Assembly: GCA_027603065.1 (NCBI GenBank)
Contig: JADGJP010000055.1
Coordinates: 46,801 to 110,800, forward strand
Source of the DNA: Geranomyces variabilis
Taxonomy: Eukaryota; Chytridiomycota; Chytridiomycetes; Spizellomycetales; Powellomycetaceae
Length of the DNA: 64,000 nt
Direction of reading: 5' to 3'
Below, one piece after another: positions 9,858-22,929 of this stretch. Position 1 is the stretch's first letter. Every line of letters begins with the position of its first letter. The translations under genes were made by a program, and so were the position numbers. Under the pieces are notes generated by a model. It did no database searches. It had not been told where the DNA came from and saw only the letters and a list, made by a program, of their open reading frames with translations.

Positions 9858-10760
9858 GTGAGGGGATTGAACGGTGGTTAGCAAGGACGCCAGGCGGGGC
9901 AGGAAAGAGGCGGGGCGGGGGGAGGTGCTGCGCGAATATATTGAAAGACACAGCCACCCGGCGGTGACTGACGTGATGCTGAGTCAGCGCTGCTGCGCTT
10001 TCGCGTCCGCGCACACAACGCACAGAAAGAACGCGCTTTTTCATGTTTTCTTTTGTTTTTGTCCCCGCCCGGGGTTTTTGGGGGGCGGCTGGAGGCAAGA
10101 ACACCACGCACGCACGCGAACGAGTGCTGAGAGATGATGATGTATATGGTTGCGCCAAAAGGGCAGAGCAGAGAAAGCAAGGGAGAGACGAGTGAGAGAC
10201 GAGGGAAAAGTGAGAGAATGTGAAAGTGAGAGGGAGAGGCAGAGACAGAAGAGAGAGACTGAGGAAAGAGAGGGAGGGAGGGCTTCAGGAAGGTACTACT
10301 GTGCGCAGTGTAGCAACACCCGTCTTTGTGCCGTAAGCGGCTGTCTGTTCGAGGTCGCCGCCTCGTCGGGGGTGTTCGCTTCGTTTTGTTCTTGTCCAGA
10401 TCTTCTTTTCCTTCTACGTGCATAACAACCCAGCCTGCCCGTCCTACTACTATTCATACCAGCTACCTTTCGCTTGGAAAGATCCATTCTTACCTAGCGA
10501 AGACCGATATACCCCCACCTCGTGCCCGCACGAGACTAATACGAACACTCGAGGCCCGCCGCTCAAACTCCGAACACCCCGATTTCAACAACAAGCAGTC
10601 GTTCTCCGTAGTCTCGCTACCCTCAACAATCTGCTATCGCCTCTTCCGTCTGGCGCATTATACTACGTTAGTTTTGATTTACTTGCAGACCCGCTGCAAT
10701 ATCTCGGGCCGCCGCCGCTCCCTCACCTCCAACGATTGAACACCCAGCTTGTGCGCTACA
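9858..10760. promoter_or_regulatory. Divergent intergenic region, RNF34-like / Boi-like
   Basis: About 900 bp between two outward-facing start codons, so it holds both promoters and 5' leaders. A conspicuous purine (GA-rich) tract fills about 10166-10290, followed by CT-rich sequence before the + gene. No clear TATA box was picked out and no ORF with support. Confidence 0.5.
10166..10290 (+). repeat. GA-rich purine tract
   Basis: About 125 bp almost wholly A and G (gagagacgagtgagagacg and onward). Such tracts are common in fungal promoters and can exclude nucleosomes; function here is inferred only from position. Confidence 0.6.
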
Positions 10761-13522
10761 ATGCTGGTCACCGACCCGCATGTCCAGACAGACTTTTATG
10801 CTCTTGACTTGCCGTTCGTAGTTTACGGACGCCACAAGTTCCTCGCTGTATGTATTGCGCATCCTTTCTTTGCGTGTTGTCGGGCTGAAGGTTAATGGTC
10901 AGACTCCGCGCTTTGTCAACAACTAATCAATCATGCGCCCTTTTCTTTTGCATGTTCGCAGGAGGAAGAGGACGAGATTACCTTTGCCGCTGCGGAACCA
11001 GTTGTGGTACTGGAGCGTGACGAACTGTACAGCGACGGCTGGTGGCGGGTAAGGGTTCCAGTGTTCAAGGCCAATCACGCAGCATACACACATACTCAAA
11101 TCTTAACGATTCCCATCATCTGGCGTCTCGCAGGGCCGTAATCGACAAGGGCATGTCGGCCTCTTCCCCAAAAACTTTATCGCATTTGATCCACCAACAC
11201 TACCGGCACGACTGATCCCTGCACCAGAACAACCAGAACAACAAATTCCTCAATCGCAGTCACCACAAGAACATCAGCAACAGCAGCAGCGGCCGGATCA
11301 AGACCTTGATCGTTTGTCTTCGAACTCTGCCTCCTCCCCGACGCAGCAGTTTGGATCCCCGCCTAATGTTTCAAAGGATCTTGCGAAGCTTGAAGACCGC
11401 TATACGTTGACGAGGGCAAATGCCAACGCGAATGCCAAATCCGCGGCGCTCGGCAAGGTCAACCCGCATCCGAAGACGTGGGATTCGCGCGCTGTGGAGA
11501 GCTGGCTGGTGAAGGAGGGGTTTGAGTTTGCGTTGCCGTATTTCAAAAGTATGTAAATCTGACTTGTGAACGAGTTGTTGATCCGCTTTATGTGGAGGAA
11601 ATCTAAACTGACTGTGTGGCGTATTTTTCAGCTAAACCCGTCAACGGCGCACGTCTTCTTGAGTTTAATCTATCCTCGCTCCGCGAGCTCGGCATGGAAT
11701 CCCTAAGCGACCGAATCAACATCCTGCATCAAATCCTAGCGCTTAAGGAAGAGTTTCCCGGAGAACCGCAAGAAGATGACGAGGACGAATCCGCCCGCGA
11801 ACCTTCACCGCACGGCACAGTCAGAGGCTCGATGGATCACGTCGTTTCCTCGAAACCCGGGTCACCGGGAACGTTTTCAAAGTCGGCGTCGTCGTCGTCA
11901 GTGGATGATAAGGATGACAAGGATTCGCAGGCTGCGAGGAGTCAGGACTCGGGCTTTGCGGAGCCGACGGATGATGATGATGTGCCGCGGACGCTAGAGG
12001 TGAGCTTAAACAAGCAAAAGCTTTGAGTGAAGAAGTTTCCCAGCTCTCAAGCGCGTTGCTAAACGGAATTTTTCGATTATCGTGTGATTCTCAGTACCCA
12101 ACGCGCAGCGACTCTTGGAATCATGCACCGCTTCCTGCGCCTGACTCGTCGTCTTCGTCTCCGAAAGAACAGCGTAGTCTGCGCAAACCCGCATCGGAAT
12201 TTACCCTCAGCGATTACTTTTACGATGGCGCGGGCGCTAATGACGACGGGAATGATGATAATGATGCCTTATTGGACGCGACAACTGTGGTGGAGGAGGA
12301 GGAATTGAGTCTTCCGGCTATTGACCACCTGCAGCTCAGCAGCAATGCGCCTGGGCGCGGTGTGCCGCAGAACGTGTGGCGGGATGTGGATCATCGTGGT
12401 GCTGGTGGGGACAGACATGCGGTTGGCGGGATGGTTGGAGCGCCAAGGGATCACCAGCCGAATCCGTCCGTGGCGGATTTGCAGGACCAGGATCAAAAGT
12501 AAGGAGCAAAAATGCTTCACCCGCAATTGCGAGGAGTCTTTTTTTTTTATCTTGAACTGACCTTCCGATTTTGGCGCTAGCTCTTCCCCCCGCCGCCAAC
12601 GCTCACTCAACATCCTCAACCTCACCCGCTCCCTCACTCACCGGAATTTCCGCAAATCGGCACCTGAACCAGCGCCTGCGATCCCGGCCCTCAACTACAA
12701 CTACCCGCCTGTTCCGCAGTTGCCGTCGCCTGACGGCTCGGGAATGTTCCCGAGGAGCCCGACGTCAACGAGCAGGAATAGTGCAGGTGTTTACAGGACG
12801 TTCCCGAGCCCGGATTTCACGGGCGAGCTGGAATTTCGCGAGAATGAGAAGGGCGGTTGGAAGAAGAGGTGGTGTGTGATTGATGGGGGTATGCTTTGGG
12901 TGTTGAAATCGAGGGTGAGTTATGCTACTCTGCACACGGGGGCACACGGGGGAGCGAGTGTTTTGTTGTGGTAGGGATTTCTCACAGTCTTATTTTGCTG
13001 ACTTAGGACCAACCAAAAGAAACCCTCCGCGTCCCGCTCACCGCCAGCACCCAGTTCCTGCCCTCCAACGCCACTCAGTCCCACCCTTACACGTTTTGCG
13101 TCCGCACCGCCCGAGTCCGCCTCCAATTCGCCGCCGAAGCCCAACTTCAGATGGTCTCGTGGTTGAACGCATTAGTCCGCGCAGGCTCGCATACGGAACG
13201 GACACGACCCGTGCCGTTGATCCCGATTCGGCCCGACGCGTCGGCGAGCGGCGTCAATAATGGTGGGGCTAGGGTGCCGATGACGGGACAGGCGTATGTG
13301 GGGAATAATGCTGGCGAGAGATTGTCGTTCCAGAGTGTGGGAAGTGGACGCAGGGAGACTAGGCCCGTGAGTGGAAAGAGCGCCTATGCTCCTTCTGCTC
13401 CTGCGGCGGGTGGACATGCTAAGCATGAGATGGCGGCTCCCGCTGCTGCGGGCCGAGGCGAGAGGCAGAGGGACAGGGCCGGCGACAGGGATAGTTGGGC
13501 ATCTGAGGGCCCGTTCTGGTGA
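10761..13522 (+). CDS. SH3-SAM-PH scaffold protein, Boi1/Boi2-like
   Basis: Seven exons: 10761-10847, 10962-11048, 11134-11548, 11632-11999, 12095-12498, 12581-12914 and 13007-13522 (736 residues; all junction phases agree). SH3 domain at about residues 12-75, split over three exons (DEITF, SDGWWR, GHVGLFPKNFI). SAM domain at about 172-235 (WDSRAVESWLVKEGFEFAL, then LLEFNLSSLRELGM). PH domain at about 528-640 (DFTGELEFRE, GWKKRWCVIDGG, then QMVSWLNALV). Linkers are low-complexity and acidic. This domain order is that of yeast Boi1/Boi2, which link Cdc42 and polarity factors to exocytosis at the plasma membrane through PH-lipid binding. In a chytrid it may serve rhizoid or cortical polarity, which is inference. 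Gene start chosen at the first ATG giving a complete SH3. Confidence 0.92.
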
Positions 13523-13954
13523 ACGAAGAACAAACAGACGTAATAGGCCGATGGACTTGGAAGACCGCCACGACGCTGCTTCCGAGCACACCACACAGCG
13601 ATATATGCGGCTGGCCGCGGCCCCGCGCGCAACCGACAGCTTTATACACAGGGGGAGCCGCTCGCCTGAGGCTTTATATCTCCCACTGTTTTGAGATCCC
13701 CCACCCCGCCGAGGGGTGATTAGACACCCAAGTATTTTTTTTTTTAGATTTAGAGTTCTACGGTTTTTGTGTACTCATTTCCCGGAACTTGAGTTGTTCC
13801 GGCCATATAAAATTTTTACATGTATTATTTCATCGCAAAGCAGCTTTTTTTCATTTTAAGTCAAAAGTGAAAGCGGTAGGCGAGAGACCTGAAACCCGTA
13901 GGCCGCGCTAATCGAAAACGGGACAGCCTGGCCATGAAGCCCTCCCCTATTCTT
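13523..13954. other. Convergent 3' intergenic region
   Basis: Lies between the 3' ends of the Boi-like and Siw14-like genes. AT-rich tracts at about 13733-13860, including a T10 run, are consistent with 3' end formation for both. No ORF with support. Confidence 0.5.
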
Positions 13955-15530
<1,576 letters not shown>

Positions 15531-15752
15531 TACGGAGAGCAGGAGAGAAGCGACGAGGGAAGCACAGCACGCAGTTTTCCTCCCTCTCCTCCTCCTCGTC
15601 CACTCTCCATCATCCACCCGCCCAACGCCGCTCCTGCGCCTCCTTACCCAGCAACTTCCAGGCCTCCTCGTTGTCATCAAACAGTCGGCCCGCCTGCCCG
15701 CCCTCTTTTCCTCAAGTGTCAACGCTGTAACTCCCTGACTAGTTATTGAATC

Positions 15753-17597
15753 ATGGGCAAGGTTAGCGACCTCGCGTTGTTGACTTTTTTGCAGCGCACG
15801 ACGATTGCTGATCCCCCGCCCTCCGTTCCAGAAAAAGCGTCAAGAAGACAAGCCATGGTGCTGGTATTGCGACCGCGAATTCGACGACGAGAAAGTGCTG
15901 ATCGACCACCAGAAGATCAAGCACTTCAGGTGTCTCGAATGCAACAAAAAACTCAACACGGCCGGCGGCATGGTTGTGCACATGCAGCAAGTGCACAAGC
16001 AACCTTGCACTAGGTGAGCTTTCTGGAGCTGGTTGTGGAGCATGGGCCTTATGAACTTGTGCTGATTATTCTTTTGTTTTTTCTTGTCGTATTAGCATTG
16101 CGGGAGCGCTGCCCGGCCGCGATACTGTTGATATTGAGATTTTCGGAATGGAAGGTGTGCCCGAGGCCGATTTGCAGGCTCACCAAGAAAAGCTCTCTGG
16201 TCGCAGCGGTGCAGGAAAGGGCAGGAAAATTGACGTTGCATCGTTGAAGCCCGACCAACTCGCGCGGCAAATGGCAGAGTTTCGGAAACAGCAGCAGGCG
16301 TTGGCGAATCCTCAACCATTACAGCCGCAGCAGCAACAGCAAGGGCAGCAGCAGCCGGGTCAGATGGGGATGCAGCCGCCCATGGGAATGCCGTATGGAA
16401 TGCAGATGCAGTACCCGGGCCCGCAGCAGGGAGGCTACGCGCCGCAAGGTGGGTATCCGCCGATGGGCGGACCAGGTCAGTTTGGTGGTCCGCCGCCACC
16501 TCATTTTGGTGGACAGCATTTTATGCCTCCGCAGCAGGGCGGCTATGCGCCGCAGTATCCCCAATTTCAACCTGGGTAAGTTTTTCGTCAGCGAATGAGC
16601 TGCATCTAGTTCACGGTTCTTACTTTTTTGGATCACTTTATAGCATGCATGGGCCACCTATGCCACCCCAAGGAATGCCTCAAGGTATGCCTCCGCAAGG
16701 TATGCCTCCTCATGGAATGCCTCCGCCTGGGATGCCACCCCACGGAATGCGACCCGGGATGCCTCCTCACAGCGGGCCTCACGGCATGCCTCCACCGCCG
16801 CACCCTGGTATGGCGCCGCCCCATGGCCTGCCCCCAGGACCTCCTCAGCCCCCAGGACCACCACAAGGTATGCCGCCGTACGGCGGACCGCCTCCGCAGT
16901 TTGGACCTGGAGGACCAGGCGGACCACCACCTCCACAGCCGCCAGGGCCGCATCAACAGCAGTGGCCTCCACGCCCACCCATGATGCCGTTCCATATGCA
17001 GCGGCCGATGATGCCGCCGCAAGGAGGTCCACCCCAGCCCCCTCAGCCTCCTCATCCTCAAGGGGAAATGATACACCACCACTCCTCGGTAAGCTCCGCC
17101 CCGACGTCCTTGCCCGCATCTTCTATGCCTGGATCCGAGCAACAGCAACAGCAAAGATCGATCCCGCCACTGCATCAACAACACCATCCAGCGGCACCGT
17201 CCCAGCTACCCCCGCCGCCGTTCCAAGCGCCGCAACAGCAACAGCCGCAACCGCAGATGAGTGCTCCGATTATCGCCGCTGCTGGCGCGCAGGAGAGTAG
17301 TAACGGACAGGCGGAGCTTGGAAATGCGAACGGAGCGGGCGTCGTCGCCGCCGCCGCCGCTGCGCCTGTGCCGGCTGTACCATCGTTATCGTCGTTTGGC
17401 GGCGGTGCGAAAGAGAAACGGCCGGGCGTGATTGTGTATTCGGATAACGAGATCTCGGTGGTAAAGTTGCATGGCAAATGGCACCTTGCTTTTTCATATG
17501 GTCTGAAACTGATGCATTTTTCTTTTTCTTTTGTTTTTCGCCGGCGATGTAGGAAGAGAAACGCGCTCTGCACCCAAAGTACGTGTTCCGGGAGTGA
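15753..17597 (+). CDS. BUGZ/ZNF207-like spindle and splicing factor
   Basis: Five exons: 15753-15761 (9 bp, encoding only MGK), 15832-16013, 16096-16575, 16644-17460 and 17553-17597 (510 residues; phases agree). The N-terminus holds two tandem C2H2 fingers: [20 protein letters not shown] and [13 protein letters not shown] followed by H-x4-H. Then comes the conserved block [20 protein letters not shown]. The middle is a low-complexity region very rich in Pro, Gly, Met and Gln (MPPQGMP units). The C-terminus ([19 protein letters not shown]) resembles the short conserved tail of BUGZ proteins. Animal BUGZ binds microtubules and Bub3 and forms condensates through its low-complexity part. A Bub3-binding GLEBS motif was not identified with confidence. 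Yeasts lack this gene; its presence supports an early-diverging fungus. Confidence 0.92.
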
Positions 17598-18187
17598 GAA
17601 TGGGAGTGGAGTGATTACCTCGCTTACGTTGCGTGAAAAAAACGGGAGTCGTGTGTGTGGACGGACATATAGGGCGTTCAGGGGCGGTTTGGGGATCAAA
17701 TGTGAGGCGCGCCGAGCGGGGATAGCGCTTTGTGTTTGCAGCAACAGCACAGCTCATGTCATAGAGGCAGGTTTTTTCGCTCATAGCCACTCTCTTTTAA
17801 TACAATGAATACGAACCCCCATCGTTGTCCACTTGCATGCTTGCTCGCCAGTGGTTGCCTTGCTTGTGACGGAGATGGATATGAGTAGAATGTTGCCTTT
17901 CATACTGCTTTTGCAACTTTACGCGTCTTTGAGTCAGAGATGAAGTGAAGTAGAGTGTTGCCTTTCATACTGCTTTTGCAACTTTACGCGTCCCAAAGGA
18001 CAGAGATGGAACGAGGTGTGTAACGTTCAAAAAAAACTCTTGTGGTGATGTAAATATACAAAAAAAGGGCGGGAGAGAGAGGACAAATCAAATAATACCC
18101 ATATATAATGGCGCGCCAGGTGACAGTAAAAAATGGGAGGGGTTGTGCGAATGAAGCAGGAATCGTTTAAATCGTTCGTTTTTTCTC
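17598..18187. other. Convergent 3' intergenic region with tandem duplication
   Basis: Sits between the 3' ends of BUGZ and the transporter. It holds a 65-bp tandem duplication (17885-18014) and AT-rich 3' sequence; no gene seen. Confidence 0.6.
17885..18014 (+). repeat. 65-bp tandem duplication
   Basis: Two copies 65 bp apart share tgttgcctttcatactgctt and the following ttgcaactttacgcgtc exactly. They diverge at their ends. Confidence 0.85.
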
Positions 18188-20286
18188 CTACTCCATAGCC
18201 ATCTCAACCTTCTGCCCCCTCGCAAACCGATCCCGATACTGCTTAACAAACAACGCAAAGAACGCAATCGCGCCCGCAAAACACGCACACGCGATGAAAA
18301 TCGCCGACAAGCTCTCCACCAACGCGCGTTCCACGCCCGGCGCGTCGGCGGGGGGAATTGGTGCGCTTCGTGGGTCGTCAAAGGAGGTGGCTTGTTTGTA
18401 GCTTACATTAGGCGCGTATTCAGAGAGTTTGGAGCTGAGCCGGGTGTTGAGGATTGTGCCGCTGATGGCGAGGCCGAGCGTGCCGCCGAGGGTTTGACTG
18501 AAGTTAACGAGGGCGGTGGCGACGGCAATGCGGGAGACGTCGACGGAGGCTTGGACGGCAATGATGCGGGTTTGGATCATTGAACCAACTAAAAAAGGAG
18601 AAAAAAAAAAGGTCAGTGAAAACGTTCCTCCGTTCAAGGTCCCTGTTAGACCCTCTCGAACACTCACTTCCAGTTCCAGCAAGAACCATATAAGCCCACT
18701 GCTTGCCCGTGCTCGAATTCTCGTCCAGCGTCGAAATCAGCGCGCACGCCGTACACGTCAGAATCGATCCAATGTAAAAGAACGGCACATAGTATCCGGT
18801 CCTTGAGATGGCCTGCCCGCCAATAACCGAAAACACCGACACAGCAAGAATCAACCCAATCGAGTCGATACCCGCCTTAGTCGCGCTGTGGTGCTTGACG
18901 ATTTGGAAGTACAAGCTGATGTAATAGACGAGCGAGAAGAATGCTGCGCCGAGACAAAATGCGGCTGCGACGACGGCGGGGACGGAACGGTTCTCGAAGA
19001 CGGAGCCTGGAATGACGGGTTCGACGGCGTAAAAGATTTCGACAAGGACAAATGCGATTAATAGCACGCCGCCGACGCAGAAAAAGGAGATGGCTTTGGC
19101 GGATCCCCAGTCCCATTCGGTTCCGCCGAGCTCCATGGGCACGAGGATCATGACGATACCGCCAATTAGAAGCAGGGTGCCGAGGTAGTCGATGCGCTTA
19201 AGCTTGTCGCGGACGGAGCCCTTGGGCGAAGGAATCGCAAGGAAGAACCAAATCACGGCCAGCGCGACACCGCCGATCGGCAGGTTAATGTAAAAGCACC
19301 ACCGCCATGAAACGTTGTCGGTGAAGTAACCGCCGAGCAATGGGCCGACGACAGATGCGAGTCCAAAAATGCCGCCCAGCATGCCTTGGTATTTTCCACG
19401 GTCTTCGAACGAGACCAAGTCGGAGATGATGATCAAGATGCAAGACATGATGCCGCCTCCTCCAATTCCGGCGATTGCGCGGCCGATAATAAGCATAGAC
19501 ATGTTTTGTGAGGCGCCGCAGATGGCAGAACCGATTTCGAATATTGTCACTGCGCCCATGAAGACGGGTTTGCGGCCAAAGATGTCAATGAGTTTGCCGT
19601 ATGTTGGTGAGAATGCCGTTGCAGTCAGCAGGTAGGCAATCTAAACGATCGATAAGTGAGAGCGAGGGAGAGAAAAAGAAAGAAGGAAACGGTCAGACGG
19701 ATTGAAGAGGTGAAGAGGATAGGATTGAAGAGGATATAGGACTGCTACGCTGCTGCACTTCGCAGGAAGACAGAAATGCTTCGCTCCGCTCCAGCAAAGG
19801 ACTTTTACGCTCGCTTCGCTCGTCAAAAGACAGACACGCTTCGCTTCGCCTCGCAGTGCTTACCCCAATCCAGGCAATCTGAGAAAACCCTTCAAACTCT
19901 TTCGCAATTGTCGGGATCGCTGTGGACACGATAGTCTGGTCCAATGCCGCAAGGAACAGTGATAGCGCGAGGGCAACAAAGACCATGATAAACTTGGGCC
20001 GTGTTAGCGGGACTTTGACGTCGCCTTTTGCATAGCCGTGTGGTGAGGAACCAGCAGCAGCAGGATCGACTGCGGTGCTTGTGGTGGATACGTTGGCTGG
20101 GTCAGCAGAGGTTTCCTCCAGCGCATAGTGAAGAGCCTTGTCGTCCTTTTCGGATGCAGTTGGCGGCTGCGACTGTTGGTGAGTTTGCGTGTGAGCGAGG
20201 TTGCGGCTGTCGACGTTTGGGTCGTCGCCGACAATGGTATTTGGCTCTACGGCGACAGTCTCGCCTGTGTGGTTTGGAGACGCCAT
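18188..20286 (-). CDS. MFS multidrug/toxin efflux transporter, DHA2 (14-TM) type
   Basis: Three exons: 20286-19864, 19640-18668 and 18588-18188 (598 residues; phases agree). A hydrophilic N-terminus of about 100 residues precedes the first membrane helix (FIMVFVALALSLFLAALDQT). LDQTIVSTAIPTIAKEF is the DHA2 helix-1 motif. GKLIDIFGRKPVF is the MFS loop 2-3 motif, and LASVVGPLLGGYF with WRWCFYINLPIG are the classic antiporter motifs of helix 5 and the following loop. About 14 hydrophobic segments are present, the last before a basic tail. The family exports drugs, toxins or other compounds by proton antiport at the plasma or vacuolar membrane. The substrate cannot be read from sequence. Intron 1 (223 bp) contains short GCTTCGCT-like repeats. 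Confidence 0.92.
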
Positions 20287-20420
20287 TGGGGAAAAAGAAG
20301 TGGAAAAAAACCAGCGACGAGGTAGACGGTATGTGGCGGTGGGTTGGTGGTAGTTAGGCGGAAGGTGGTTGCCCGCTTGCGCTAAATACTGCTAGCAGCT
20401 GGAAAGAATGTACGAGGCGG

Positions 20421-20427
20421 ATATATA
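20421..20427 (-). promoter_or_regulatory. TATA box of the transporter gene
   Basis: TATATAT on the minus strand, about 135 bp upstream of the transporter ATG at 20286. Position and sequence fit a TATA box; unproven. Confidence 0.5.
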
Positions 20428-21204
20428 ACGGGGATGTGGGCAGGCAGAGCAGACGCACCCAGGGCCTTTTCTCTTTCTCCTTCTCCTCTTTTCTCTTCTT
20501 TTCTCTTGGGCCTGCTCTCTTTGCCAGACGCCGGAGTTCCTTGCCTGCTGCTCCTTTGCACAGGTGGCTCTCCGCTGGGCCAGTTACTAGGGTGCTCCTC
20601 CTCCCTCCCGCGGAGTTGAGTAGCGCACGGCGCACCAGCTGTACGTCCGATGTAACTCAGCGCCAATTTTTTTTTTTCCTTTCTTTCTTTTGAGGTTTTG
20701 TCATGTTTCCACGCAGGGAAGGCCGGTTTTCCACGAAATCCATGATTGATTGGCCCCCTTGGAGAGCTCTTTTCATGTCCGAGCGACCGAGTCCCGGGAA
20801 ACGACAAGGGGCGCCAGTGACTGCCAGTCAAAAAAGGCGTTTCAAATGAGATGACGCACGGCGTGGAAAGCGGCGCGCCGCACGCACAGTACACGGTACG
20901 CGCCCTTTTATCCGCCCCCGCCCAATGTCCGAGAATCAGGAAAAAAATATTCACATCCGCTTTCCTCGCGAGTCATTACAAATGCTCGTCTCACATCATC
21001 ATATGACTGTTGGATGATTGCCCACGGGCCCCGCCACGTTTGGGAGGGTTCGCAATTAATTACGTAATGAGTATATTACCATCTCATGAAGAACCGGCAC
21101 GTGACTGTGGGCACGTTGGTCGAACAGGAAAAGCGGACAGGGTCAGGCCCAGTAGGTGGTTTGCGGAGCACCAATGAATTCTAGTATGAGACGGTTGAGA
21201 AGAC
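20428..21204. other. Intergenic, nothing recognised
   Basis: Upstream flank of the transporter. Pyrimidine-rich around 20460-20520, with poly-A/T stretches and only short ORFs. Confidence 0.5.
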
Positions 21205-22198
21205 TTGTTGATTTGTTTTCGACATGAACGACCACCAACCACCATTCCGACACCTATGCCACAGAAACTGATACTTGTAAGGTCCCTGGCTCACAGCGCC
21301 AATCCAGTGTTTACCCAGCTACGCTCAACTGCCCTCAACCATACTCTAACCCTAGCAAAGATGGTTCCCTTCAGGCGGACGACAGCGGGCATGCTCATGC
21401 TGCCCTGGGAAAAAGTGTTGACCCAGCTCATGGTGCCGGAAAGCCTACCTACCGATCGTGTCTTGGTCCCACAGGCCATAGTTCTGATCTTTCCAGGACA
21501 TCTTAACTTCGCCGGTAGGCCTAACGACGCAGCTGCAGCACGACATGCGGGGAGACGTTTGCAGAAAAGTCGCAGCAAAACTTCCCGGCCCCCATCATTT
21601 CTGTATGGACATCGGCTATTACGCATTCACTGATCTTGACGCGTTGCCGTGCTACCCGGCATTGGAACAAGACGAGATTTGCGACCAATATGCTCCGTTT
21701 TCCGAAGAGAGCTCTCTCTCTGCTCTCTGTCGTTGCTGTTATTTGGTCGTGGTGGAGAGCATTGTGTTTTCTGTCCACCTCACTGGTCACCCACAGTCAT
21801 GTCCAGCGGCGCCGCTGACATTCCTTTTAGTTCCGCCACAAGAGACGCCTGCGCGCGGCAGCCATCAGCAACAAGTCAACCAAAACCGCGAGTTATCGCC
21901 GCTGATGCTGCTGCTAGTCTTGCTGCAAACCCTCACCCGCTCTCACTTTTCCTCTCTGCGGCCTCGCCAAAATGGGCAGACACCCCTACGCCTACGCTCT
22001 CGCCCTCGCAACAGAAAACTCTCGGTCTTTGCATGACTACGAATGGAATGGAATGGGTACCGTCAGGCCCAGTTTGTTGAGCATGCACAACACAATGCAG
22101 GTGGACTGCCCACCACATATTCCGTCGGTGCCCTCGCAAATCACGGCTATCACTCATGGCAGGATTCCGAATTCCAAACGCTAAGTGCAATTCGCTAT
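21205..22198 (+). CDS. Possible spliced orphan gene
   Basis: Several adjoining frames look coding but no single exon chain could be fixed. About 21275-21500 reads VPGSQRQSSVYPATLNCPQ. About 21545-21720 reads MDIGYYAFTDLDALPCYPA. After a plausible acceptor at about 21796 the frame reads AADIPFSSATRDACARQPS. After another near 22066 it reads QAQFVEHAQHNAGG and ends SAIRYW at about 22201. Ser, Gln and Pro content is high, as in regulatory proteins. No domain is recognised. It could equally be non-coding DNA with chance frames. Confidence 0.3.
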
Positions 22199-22590
22199 TG
22201 GTGAGTAGCTCACAACTGCAAAACCGCAATTAGAGTTCCTTATGGATTTATGAGATCTGCGATTGATGGCCCTAAGCGCTGATGGAGTTTGAAGAAACGG
22301 ATAAATGTTTTTTGACAAGGGGAGGGACGAGGCGCCGGCGGTGTTGGCGTCTGTAGAAGGTAGCAGCGCGACGGAGGTTGAGAACGTGATGGATGCAGCG
22401 GATGATGGGAAGTGGCAAAGTGGGTTGGCGTGGATCCTTGGTATTCTAAATTATGAGCTTTTTCTGTTGAATGCTCGATTAAGTTGCAAAGACCGCGCGC
22501 GTACGCGTCACGCTGGCTGCGCACACGCGTCAACGCGTCCAAGGCCTTCTCAAGCGTCCCCCTGGCCGCACCTTCTTCAACCAAAACAAA
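22190..22590 (-). CDS. Possible orphan exon(s)
   Basis: A 114-codon frame lacking an ATG (22584-22240) includes TLEKALDALTRVRSQRDAYA, which has helical character. A second frame over the 3' half (SSAASITFSTSVALLPSTDA) may be the true continuation after an acceptor near 22440. No known domain. It overlaps the end of the doubtful + gene, so at most one of the two is likely real. Confidence 0.25.
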
Positions 22591-22783
22591 AACCTTCGAA
22601 ACGTTCCATCACAAGCCGCAACCCAATGAAAATTCATTTCACCACTGCCGTTTTACAAGATAACGGTCGGCATACTGCTCATAGACGGCTCCGAAGCAAA
22701 GAGACCTTCTTTTCCGTGGCGTAGTTTTGATTAACCGGCCGGTTTTCCTTGGCGCGCGAGGCCGCGGCGCGCGCATCTTGAGA

Positions 22784-22795
22784 AAATGTATATAG
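22784..22795 (+). promoter_or_regulatory. TATA-like box of the secreted-protein gene
   Basis: The sequence tgtatata lies about 140 bp upstream of the ATG at 22930. It is a plausible TATA box by position. Confidence 0.4.
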
Positions 22796-22929
22796 CTTGC
22801 TAGATAGGTAGAAAAGAAGCCAGCGGCATTACTCATTGACCTCTTTCGAAGCGAGTCTTCCTTCCCCAGTAACTCTTCTTTGCCTCAAGCATTTTCTTTG
22901 AAAGAAGCGCGCACGCATCCCATCCATCC

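Noticed and set aside
16133-16657. Overlapping long ORFs on the opposite strand of the BUGZ gene
   Set aside because: They are shadows of the low-complexity Pro/Met/Gln coding sequence and carry no domain or splice support.
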